A DNA stretch of 64,000 bases from Terracoccus sp. 273MFTsu3.1 (GTDB lineage Bacteria; Actinomycetota; Actinomycetes; Actinomycetales; Dermatophilaceae), in the NCBI RefSeq assembly GCF_000383675.1, contig NZ_KB911822.1, positions 1-64,000 of the forward strand, given 5' to 3'. Both the position numbers and the translations under genes were made by a program. The notes beneath the pieces were generated by a model that was given only the letters and a program-made list of their open reading frames with translations, did not search any database and was not told where the DNA came from. This document shows, piece by piece, positions 34,492-41,831 of this stretch; position 1 is the stretch's first letter, and every line of letters starts with the position of its first letter.

Positions 34492-35502
34492 GTGGGCGAT
34501 GAACCGTCTGCCGGAAGGAAGGCTGCAGAGGATGGCAGCCTCGCGACGCTGTCGCAATTCGTCGCGAAGATTCTGGAGCAACTCAGTCTGAGCGCCTGGC
34601 TGCCTGCGGCCGTCTTCGCCTCTACCTTCACGGTGGAGTATCAGTTTCGTTATCCAGAGGTGCACGAGCTTGGCGATGCGCTGTCGCGAATTACGAGAGA
34701 TGTGGGCGCCTTCCTTCTTCTCGTAATCCCGGTCATGGTCTTGACCACGATGATTACGCAAGCCTTTTCATACGGCTCAATTCGCGTACTAGAAGGATAC
34801 TGGATAAGGCCGAGTCCACTGCGGTTCGTTCGCAGTACTCAAGTTAAGCGCCAAGCTGCGAGATTCGCTAGGCTTCAGGAGCAACGCAAGGAAGCTGGGG
34901 TTCGCGCTTTCGCTTGGGCGCGTCCAATTCTATTGCGCAAGAACGTGCCGATCGAGGTCATCAATAACCTGGAACTCGAGGCGGCCTCCGGTAGGAGGAC
35001 CCCGCTAGATGAGGGACCAATCAAGGACACGTACGGACAAATTCGGTGGTGGAGCTACTGCCGGCCGTGGGAAGTTGTCAAGGTCGAGCAACTCGATATT
35101 CAGCTGGCTGACTATACCGCCGCCTCGGCTCGAAAGCTTCCGACACGACTCGGCAATGTCCAAAGACGCTATGAAGATTCCTTGCAAAATCCAGGGAGCG
35201 ATCTTCGCACTTTTGTCATGCGGAACAAACAGTTGGTCTCAGCATCCGTTCAGCTGCAACATGATCAATTTCGTGCGCGACTTGACATGTATTGCACTCT
35301 TGTATTTGTCTCGATTGCGTGCGTCGGAACTACGCTCGCATTGCTGGCGACAAAGGTGTCGGGTTGGACGCTTGCTGTAGTTTGTGCGGCGTTCGCACTG
35401 TTTGGCTGGATCGCTTACCTCTCGGCAATCGCTAGCGCGCATGGTTACGGGGCCACGCTCCAGGTTATGGACGACGCAGCGGGCCAGCCCAAGGCGCTCT
35501 AG
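34492..35502 (+). CDS. Four-helix membrane protein of unknown function
   Basis: This 336-aa protein (GTG start) has membrane segments at ~33-50 (SAWLPAAVFASTFTVEY) and ~70-92 (FLLLVIPVMVLTTMIT), a ~170-aa basic cytoplasmic middle part, and a C-terminal pair of helices (~265-312, TLVFVSIACVGTTLALLA). I recognise no family. Two helices, a large soluble loop and two more helices is a layout seen in membrane effectors. Codon use is A/T-richer than the core. Its stop overlaps a possible small opposite-strand gene. Confidence 0.65.
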   Translation: MGDEPSAGRKAAEDGSLATLSQFVAKILEQLSLSAWLPAAVFASTFTVEYQFRYPEVHELGDALSRITRDVGAFLLLVIPVMVLTTMITQAFSYGSIRVLEGYWIRPSPLRFVRSTQVKRQAARFARLQEQRKEAGVRAFAWARPILLRKNVPIEVINNLELEAASGRRTPLDEGPIKDTYGQIRWWSYCRPWEVVKVEQLDIQLADYTAASARKLPTRLGNVQRRYEDSLQNPGSDLRTFVMRNKQLVSASVQLQHDQFRARLDMYCTLVFVSIACVGTTLALLATKVSGWTLAVVCAAFALFGWIAYLSAIASAHGYGATLQVMDDAAGQPKAL

Positions 35503-35867
35503 TGGCTAAGGGGCGGCGAAGCCGCGAGGGGGACATAAGTCACTTGATCGTCGTCGCAGAACGGCGCCTTGGACGCAGTTGCCCTCGCCTTACACATCGG
35601 GCATTGCCAGACGGTTCCCTCTGGTCCCTTGCCCTCGCCGGCAAGTCGGTCGTCCCCCACGCAATGGATGATCCTCGCCCCCCCGTCGTGGGTCAACAGG
35701 GACAGGGGATTGGGCAGAGTCTCCTCATCCGTTGGGGCGAGCCTGCGGCACAAGTTTGCGTCGAAGGTTCTGATGGGAGTCGGACAGACCGCTTGTAGGG
35801 CCAGCTTGCCTACCTCGTCAGCGCAAACCCTTGTGCCAGGGCCTGAAGGGGCGGAATGACGCATCAC
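35499..35867 (-). CDS. Possible small CxxC protein (doubtful)
   Basis: This open frame of up to 122 codons ends tail-to-tail with the membrane protein (stop codons overlap). The C-terminal part contains VWQCPMCKARAT then APFCDDD, a possible zinc ribbon. A GTG at 35660 would give only 53 aa. The full-length start overlaps the cassette motif at 35846 and lacks a ribosome-binding site. It may be a relic. If it is not real, the whole 35503-36046 stretch is non-coding. Confidence 0.3.
   Translation of the reverse strand: MMRHSAPSGPGTRVCADEVGKLALQAVCPTPIRTFDANLCRRLAPTDEETLPNPLSLLTHDGGARIIHCVGDDRLAGEGKGPEGTVWQCPMCKARATASKAPFCDDDQVTYVPLAASPPLSH
35846..35862 (+). repeat. Cassette motif 9 (11 of 14)
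   Basis: AAGGGGCGG-AAT-GACGC. Its flanks (CCTGA before, CAxCACAT after) match those of the copy at 32505, giving a ~26-nt shared block at 35842-35867. Confidence 0.6.
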
Positions 35868-36046
35868 ATCTAAGGTGTCCAGACGAAAGCGATCTGTTGC
35901 GGCGCAAGTGGCTCGGGTAGCTCGTTATGGCGGTTGGCATCTGCACGGCCATGTAAAGGGAGGCCAGACGCAGGCTTGGTGTCGCCGCACACGACTGGCA
36001 CAGCATTCCCCTTCCTGCCTGCAATTCGCGTTCAACCTCCGCGCCG

Positions 36047-37180
36047 TCAAGCCGGGACGCTCACTGCGCGACTCACCTCGTCGATCCATCGGGGCATCTG
36101 GTCTATCAGTTCCTGAGCAGGCGGAAGCTGCTTCATTGCGAAAGCGTCCTTTAGAGCCTGATCGGTTCTGCGCTCATCCGACATGGCCGCCCAGTGTTCC
36201 TTGAGTTTCGAGCGCTCAGGAAGACGGCTGATCATGCCCCAGCCCTCATCGGTGCCAATATCAAGGTCTTCCCCCGTGTAGAGGGGCGCCACGATCAAGG
36301 AGTGGAGTGCCACCAAGCCGCCGTCACGAGTAACAAGCGCTGTCGGCTGGGGTCCGGGTCCAGGCTTACCTCGGCTGATCGTTTCTCTGTAGCTGCGCAG
36401 CATCTTGAGGTCAAAGGTGACGTTCCGGGACACTCGCCCGACGCCATGCTTGGCCCACTCGCTTCGCTTCAGCAACGCGGTTTCATGGATGCGTTTCTCT
36501 GCGATGACCTGTTCTGCGCCGCCGAAGAAGACGTATTGGGCGAGCATCTTGACTTCGGCACTGGCTCCAACACCCCGCAACGCCCGGAGGTCCCGCCACT
36601 CCTCGGCTAGGGCACTGCGCACCTTGACAGACTTGGTAGCGGCGGCGCGATCAAGGAATGGAAGGAGCAGGAGCACAGAAGCCCAGTCGCCCACAAACTC
36701 AGGAAGGTAGTCGAAGTCGACTCGTCGAAGCTCCCCCCGGATATTGGCGAGGCGTTGCTTATCGACCGGCACTGGCCGCCCTACCGCAGCCCGGCCACGA
36801 CGATCTCGGAACGTGCTCCTGTCCCACATGGCAATAGCCGCGACTTGGGAGAGGTACTCGGCCGCCTCGTCCGCGACGGGCCCCCCCTCGCCATGCCTCC
36901 AAGAAAGCTCGAGGAGGGCCGGAGAAGTAAGGGGCAAGCACCACTGGTCGCCGATCGCTCCCCGCCCCTTGCGTACGACCTCACGAATCCATTCCCAGAG
37001 CTCGGCGACCTCTGCCGGGTTTCTAGAGTCGCCGCGGAACCAAGTTCGGGTATCGATAAGGACGTTGCTGTCCAAAACAACACGAGTGCAGTCGGAGGGC
37101 CTCACCTCCGGAGGTGTCTGCACCCAGTAGGGACCAATGCGGACAGCATTCGCGACCTGCGCGTCGCTGATCGGACTCAT
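36047..37180 (-). CDS. PIN-like domain nuclease, stand-alone
   Basis: This 377-aa protein has PIN-type acids: VVLDSNVLID (D37), a glutamate in LTSPALLELSWR (E91), and TALVTRDGGLVAL (D286). This is the strand-end pattern of PIN nucleases, although the insert between acids is much longer than in ~130-aa VapC toxins. No small antitoxin gene is adjacent, so it is not a simple VapBC pair. It probably cleaves RNA if active. It is minus-strand and occupies the cassette between motifs at 35846 and 37397. Confidence 0.6.
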   Translation of the reverse strand: MSPISDAQVANAVRIGPYWVQTPPEVRPSDCTRVVLDSNVLIDTRTWFRGDSRNPAEVAELWEWIREVVRKGRGAIGDQWCLPLTSPALLELSWRHGEGGPVADEAAEYLSQVAAIAMWDRSTFRDRRGRAAVGRPVPVDKQRLANIRGELRRVDFDYLPEFVGDWASVLLLLPFLDRAAATKSVKVRSALAEEWRDLRALRGVGASAEVKMLAQYVFFGGAEQVIAEKRIHETALLKRSEWAKHGVGRVSRNVTFDLKMLRSYRETISRGKPGPGPQPTALVTRDGGLVALHSLIVAPLYTGEDLDIGTDEGWGMISRLPERSKLKEHWAAMSDERRTDQALKDAFAMKQLPPAQELIDQMPRWIDEVSRAVSVPA

Positions 37181-37396
37181 GGGTGCATCAAAGCAGATGA
37201 CTCCTGCATCGCCGAAGACCTATGCAATGACCGTCGCGTCACAGGAACCCTCGCTCGCATGTGCCGCGCGGTTGGCGCAGTCCAGTCCCGGTGGATCTAT
37301 CTCATCGCGCCGCTATCGATTTGGGCGCCCTCGAGCCCCTTTGGCGTTGGGTGCTCAGTGGCTTGCTGGCCACGTATCGGCCGCTCGTAGGAGCAA

Positions 37397-37413
37397 TCGC
37401 GGCGGTGTGACGC
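37397..37413 (+). repeat. Cassette motif 10 (exact)
   Basis: Exact TCGCGGCGG-TGT-GACGC in the 293-bp gap between the PIN and OLD genes. GGAGC (37390) and GCTCC (37412) could pair around it. Confidence 0.85.
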
Positions 37414-37473
37414 TCCCTTCTGTGGAGCGCAGATCTAAACGCTGAAGGGTCTAAGTCCTACAGCGGATGAAAG

Positions 37474-39435
37474 CTAGGCACCTCGTTCGCCGGTCTGAAA
37501 GGCGACCATGAACTGGTCGTGGAGGTCACGAAGCGTGTCAGCGGCGCCGGGCGCGAGGACGATGTTGGGTGCTCGGTCGATGACCGCGTATGCGAGGGCG
37601 ACCTTGCCGATCGCGGCGCCGTTGTCGTCCGCCCACTTGTTGATCGACCATCCTGCTGTTTGGGATGCCTTGAAGATTTTTGCTGTCGGCCGCAATGCGC
37701 CACTTGGTAGCAGTCTGGCGATAACGTCCAGCAGGAAGTCTCGGTCGAGCAGATCCTCAATGGAAGTGCCGGGAGGAAGCGACTTCAGTCGGGACTCGGG
37801 CACCGCTTGCTTGCGGAGGGTGGCCAGGTAGGCGGAGCCGGGCTTATCGCCGTCGACCAGGTAGATGACCCGCGCGGCGACCTCCTCGACGTCGAGGCCG
37901 TGCCCGTGGGCGTGCGAGAGCCCTGGGGCTACTTGGTACGGGACGTCCTCTAAGCCGGTCGCGATGCGAATGAGGGTCGGTAGCAGGATCATTTCGGACG
38001 CTCCTTCGCCAAGCACAGCCCAGCGACATCGCGAGAAGGCGGCCGCTCCCGCACCCATCGCGTAGAGCAGTGGACCGAATCCCGGTTCCTGATTCGTCCA
38101 AAAGTGTGACTTGATCTCGCTCTTCTCTCCGTGCCGTTCGAGCAGCCGAATGCCGGTCCCGAGGTCGCTTGGCAGACATGCCGGTGAGTGGGTGGTGTGC
38201 CAGACTTGGGTTGCGTTGACCTGCTTTAACAGTCCGCCCACCAAGTCGGCCTGTGCGTCCGAGTGCAGGTGCAGCTCGGCCTCGTCAATGAGCAGGATGG
38301 GAGGGACGTCGAGGTCCTGCGACCCGAGGAAGACGGCGAGCGTGATGAAGGCTCGCAGACCTTCGCTTCGTTCTTCGATCCTCGTGTAGCGTCGGGTGTC
38401 CAGATCGATGACGTGAGTAAGGAGACCTGTTTCGTCGACGTCGATGTTTACCGATATGTTCGACTGATTCCAGGCTTGACCGAAGAAGTCATCCAGTCGT
38501 CTATTGCCGGTGTCCAGCTGTGTCCTCTTCTCGCCTGAGTCACCGCTCTGGTGGGCCCGCCACACGGAATCGACGTCGACTCCTGCCACAGCGAGGAGGT
38601 TTTCGATCGCGGAAGGCGTCTTCGAACGACTCGAGACATCCACGGGCGTGACGGTCGGCAAGATCCGGTCGTCCTCGCGAAACAGCAGGAATGCCGGGAT
38701 GCGCTTATGCAACAGCTGGATGCCGGTGTCTCGCGGGTGCGGCTGACGTCCTATCGACGCTGCGGCACGGATCAGGCCCGCGGCCTTCGAGTCTCGCGGT
38801 TTCGTACCGCGAGGCGGCGGCTCGTCGAGCCAGACCGCCAAACACTCGGCCGCCTGCTGGTCCGCTGGATCCCAATCGACTTCTGGATCGTCAAGTCGCT
38901 CAACGACCCTGGTGATCCAAACCTCGGGGCCCTGCTCCTCCTCGTCTTCGTCCAGCGCAACGCCGGTCTCCTGAATCTGCTTATGGAGCCGTTGCTTGGC
39001 GCGGGCCAAGACCGCGGTGGCGGCCGCGAACGGCGCGGGGTCGCGCTTCGGGTCGCGCGGGTCTCTAAACGCAGTGAGGAGTTCTCCGTCGGCCTGTTTC
39101 CAAATGCTGATCGTGGTCGGTACCTCTTCAAACCCGAGCGGACTGAGCAGATCGATCTCGGCGTCGCCGAGCACAAACTCTGCGCCGACGACCCAACCCG
39201 TCTCTTTCTTGTTGGTCCGTGCCCGATCGAGTTTGTCCAGCGGGGTCTGCTCGTCCTCAGAGAGCCATTCCAGACCTGTCAGCACTGAGGACTTCCCGGA
39301 TTCGTTCTGCCCGACGAAGGCGAGCAGATAGGGGCTCACATTGCACGACGTCTTCGCCAACCGCTTGTATCCCTCGAAGTGGATTCTGTGGCACCGCAGC
39401 CGCTTCCCTGGGGTAACCCCTCGCTGGATAGCCAT
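37474..39435 (-). CDS. OLD-family ATPase with TOPRIM nuclease domain
   Basis: This 653-aa protein has an ABC/SMC-type ATPase with Walker A VGQNESGKSS (K48), a signature-like RSEGLRAFITLAVFL, Walker B PILLIDEAELHLH (~380), and an H-loop THSPACLP. The C-terminal TOPRIM domain has VLGEGASEMILLP (Glu ~478) and IYLVDGDKPG (DxD ~529). OLD proteins are ATP-regulated DNA nucleases and include GajA of the Gabija defence system. No UvrD-like GajB is adjacent, so it is a single-gene (class 1-like) OLD. ATG 39435 is preferred because AGGGGA precedes it; an upstream start at 39477 lacks a site. It is divergent from a HEPN gene. Confidence 0.82.
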   Translation of the reverse strand: MAIQRGVTPGKRLRCHRIHFEGYKRLAKTSCNVSPYLLAFVGQNESGKSSVLTGLEWLSEDEQTPLDKLDRARTNKKETGWVVGAEFVLGDAEIDLLSPLGFEEVPTTISIWKQADGELLTAFRDPRDPKRDPAPFAAATAVLARAKQRLHKQIQETGVALDEDEEEQGPEVWITRVVERLDDPEVDWDPADQQAAECLAVWLDEPPPRGTKPRDSKAAGLIRAAASIGRQPHPRDTGIQLLHKRIPAFLLFREDDRILPTVTPVDVSSRSKTPSAIENLLAVAGVDVDSVWRAHQSGDSGEKRTQLDTGNRRLDDFFGQAWNQSNISVNIDVDETGLLTHVIDLDTRRYTRIEERSEGLRAFITLAVFLGSQDLDVPPILLIDEAELHLHSDAQADLVGGLLKQVNATQVWHTTHSPACLPSDLGTGIRLLERHGEKSEIKSHFWTNQEPGFGPLLYAMGAGAAAFSRCRWAVLGEGASEMILLPTLIRIATGLEDVPYQVAPGLSHAHGHGLDVEEVAARVIYLVDGDKPGSAYLATLRKQAVPESRLKSLPPGTSIEDLLDRDFLLDVIARLLPSGALRPTAKIFKASQTAGWSINKWADDNGAAIGKVALAYAVIDRAPNIVLAPGAADTLRDLHDQFMVAFQTGERGA

Positions 39436-39580
39436 ACGGTTCCCCTGCCTCTCGACAACTACTTCGGCCATCATCATGCATGAACGAGCCGACGCTCACC
39501 TGCAGCCACATCGCAGTCCGCCCATCAAGTCGTCAGATCGACGAGCGGCGGAGTAGGGAGCCCGATCGCTAGAGGCCAGG

Positions 39581-40185
39581 GTGTACAAACGCTCCGTGGC
39601 CGAACTGTCCTCCGACGTCGAATGGTCGCCTGCAGACCACCCCTACGCGATTGCCGTTTCAGAGGCGGGTGGTGGCGTCGCGCCGTTCAGCTTGCGATCC
39701 GGAGGCTCGACGAGTCAACAGACGAGCGAGTTGGCATGCTGGGTGCCCAGCAGATTGAGGCGCGAAACCTAGTCTTCGCACTTGTTCAACTGCTCGCCGC
39801 TGAGGGATTGGAACAGAGAGCACTCGCCGAGCTGGGAGTGGCCACGTCTGTCGGCGACGCACTTGCCAGCGCGCGGGAACGCTACCTTGAGGCTCTGCCA
39901 GGGATCCGAGAGATGCGGAACGCGATCACCCATTTCGACGATTGGGCCATGGGCGAAGGGCGCGGTCTTCAGAAGCGTGGCGTGGACGCAGGCGTTTCAC
40001 GCCGCGATGCTGAAGCTCACTTCTGGGGCCTCGGCTATCACTTGGACATGAGCGTCGTGAGGCTAGGGCCATATACCATCGAGGTGGAGCGCGCCGAGTC
40101 AGCGGCGAAGGACCTCGATCGGGCCATCTATGCAGCCGCGCAAGCTGTCGATCGCCACCACAAGGCGACTCCTCCTGATGACTGA
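39581..40185 (+). pseudogene. HEPN-like protein, frameshifted
   Basis: The frame from GTG 39581 reads VYKRSVAELSSDVEWSPADH and continues to AVSEAG. A second frame continues WWRRAVQLAIRRLDE and runs to the stop at 40185. Restoring one G in the GGG run at 39667-39669 joins them (EAGWWRRAV) into ~201 aa. The C-terminal half carries an R-x4-H motif, IREMRNAITHFDDW (R~112, H~117), typical of HEPN ribonucleases and their relatives. It is divergent from the OLD ATPase with a 145-bp gap, and only a doubtful motif remnant lies between them, so the two may travel as one cassette. The lesion may be a sequencing error. Confidence 0.6.
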
Positions 40186-40662
40186 TGAGGCAGTTCCATT
40201 ACCGCCCTTACGGAGGAGTCCGCGAACGTGCGGGGCGTTTGGCCGCGGTTTGGCGCACTCGGGCTGGGCCTCGTCGCGCCGGGTTCGGCAGGCGCCCCCA
40301 GCCAGCGTGCCGGGGCCACCCCGGCGACGCGATGTGAACTGTGCTGCGCGAGTTCTCACACGCCTCCCCGCGAGCAGACAGGATGGCTCCATGCGCGACA
40401 TCAGAGACTTCATCAACGTCATGCTCGCCGACGACTAGGCGGTCGCGCGCTCGTGGATGTCGCCGGCCCAAGCCCCCTCGCGGCGCTTTGACGCGGATCT
40501 AAGCTCTTCAGGCAGCCGGTTCGGCGGCATGGCTCACCAACCGACGGAGGCCTTCGTTAGGCGTGGCAGCTACCGCGGACAGCGATTCGGCGGCCGCCTT
40601 ATCCGGCGGCTTCTCTTTGCAGGGCAGGTCCGCCCTGGCCCGCACATTGGGGCAATGGCGAG
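40186..40662. other. Non-coding gap with cassette motif
   Basis: This 477-bp gap lies between the HEPN gene and the stop of the next minus-strand gene. It holds the 13/14 motif at 40478. A micro-frame at 40391-40438 (MRDIRDFINVMLADD) is too short to call. Nothing else is recognisable. Confidence 0.5.
40478..40494 (+). repeat. Cassette motif 11 (13 of 14)
   Basis: TCGCGGCGC-TTT-GACGC. One base differs from the consensus. AAGC and GCTT arms flank its 5' box. Confidence 0.75.
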
Positions 40663-41556
40663 TCATCTCTTGAGGGCTTCAAGCTGGCTCACCATGTCGT
40701 CCATCGGCACCTTCACCACACCCGGCTCGACTGCACTGCGGGGAAGCTCACGATCCGGCGCGATGCTCTCCTTTCGAAGCTCATACAACATGTGCAGGCT
40801 CGTCAGCCAACGGAACATTGAGTCGTCGAGCTTCCGCATGTCGGGTAGATCCGCCGCGCTCACAAAACGTTCGATGCGCAGGATCTCATCCATCTTTTTC
40901 TCCTCTTCCTCCAGCGCCTCCAGAAGCTCATTGGAGAAGCGGCCGTAGAAGGGTCGCAAATTCGCCCTGTACTTCTCGGCGAGTTTGCCCCAGTGCCGCA
41001 GAACCCTTCCCCAATCTCCTGACCATCCGGGCGCGTCGTCGCGGAGACTCCTGGTGCCGCAGAGCTTTGACACGTCCGCGGCGTCAAAGTCAAAACAGTC
41101 TTGGCGAGAGCCGCCTGTGTCTTCGCGGATGGCGTCTCTCATCTCTAGACCGAGCGAGATCAGGCGATCGATTCGGGGAGCCATGAGCGCATTGAAGCTC
41201 CTACGTTCTCGCTCTGCGGGCACTACTACGACGAGAAGTTGGAAGGCCCAAGCAGTAATCCAGGCGAGTCCCAGGTCGTACAGGACTTCTCCGACTTCGG
41301 CCATCCAAGGCAACGGCTCGGGAAGTGCCAGCAGGGTCGTTCGCAATACCACTACCAAGGCTGCGACCGCGGCGCTTAGGTTTATGACACGTTCGTGTTC
41401 CACCAATTGCTTACGCACAGTTGTCGATCCTAGCCAGGGTCCTAGCCCTGACAGCGGGCCCACTGCTGAAGCAGCATCCCGGAGTCGCCGACGCGGCGGA
41501 CGGTCGCCGGTGACGGAGTGCGTGACCGTGAGTGAACGATGGACTTCCACCTTCAT
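40663..41556 (-). CDS. Two-helix membrane protein of unknown function
   Basis: The protein is up to 297 aa (the start is uncertain; a start nearer residue 48, VRKQLVEHERVINL, would remove a low-quality N-terminus). Two membrane segments at ~57-76 and ~88-112 (WITAWAFQLLVVVVPAE) are followed by a ~180-aa acidic, helical cytoplasmic domain with a coiled-coil-like stretch ELLEALEEEEKKMDEIL. I recognise no family. It occupies the cassette between motifs at 40478 and 41588. Confidence 0.6.
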   Translation of the reverse strand: MKVEVHRSLTVTHSVTGDRPPRRRLRDAASAVGPLSGLGPWLGSTTVRKQLVEHERVINLSAAVAALVVVLRTTLLALPEPLPWMAEVGEVLYDLGLAWITAWAFQLLVVVVPAERERRSFNALMAPRIDRLISLGLEMRDAIREDTGGSRQDCFDFDAADVSKLCGTRSLRDDAPGWSGDWGRVLRHWGKLAEKYRANLRPFYGRFSNELLEALEEEEKKMDEILRIERFVSAADLPDMRKLDDSMFRWLTSLHMLYELRKESIAPDRELPRSAVEPGVVKVPMDDMVSQLEALKR

Positions 41557-41587
41557 GCCACCTCGCGCCGGTCCAGACCAGTGCGAG

Positions 41588-41604
41588 TCGCGGCCGATTA
41601 ACGC
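41588..41604 (+). repeat. Cassette motif 12 (12 of 14)
   Basis: TCGCGGCCG-ATT-AACGC in the divergent gap between the membrane gene and the SIR2 gene. I found it only after predicting that this gap should contain a copy. Confidence 0.6.
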
Positions 41605-41831
41605 ATGCCTCGAGTTCGGAACGGGACATCGAGCTCATCCGGGTGTCACGCGGCGCGCGGTAATTGCATGCCGTGACTGAGGTGCCTGCCAGAATTGCGG
41701 CTGTACCGCCGGAGAGTTTCGCATTCAAGTGTTCACCCCTCGTGCGGCGGTGCAGCGTTCGGAAGCGAGGCTCTGCTTCATGGTGGGTCAACGGGTGGTT
41801 TCATGGGCGGCGCAAACGGAAGGAGCCCAGC

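Noticed and set aside
36047-37180. VapBC toxin-antitoxin pair
   Set aside because: The protein is far too long for VapC and no small antitoxin gene is adjacent.
39540-39562. Thirteenth cassette motif between OLD and HEPN genes
   Set aside because: GCGGCGGAGT is present, but the second box is AGGGAGC instead of GACGC. Too poor to list as a site; it may be a decayed remnant.
37474-40185. Gabija system
   Set aside because: The OLD protein is GajA-like, but no UvrD-type GajB gene is adjacent; the neighbour is HEPN-like.
40391-40438. 15-codon micro-frame MRDIRDFINVMLADD
   Set aside because: It looks protein-like but is too short, with no ribosome-binding site and no family support.
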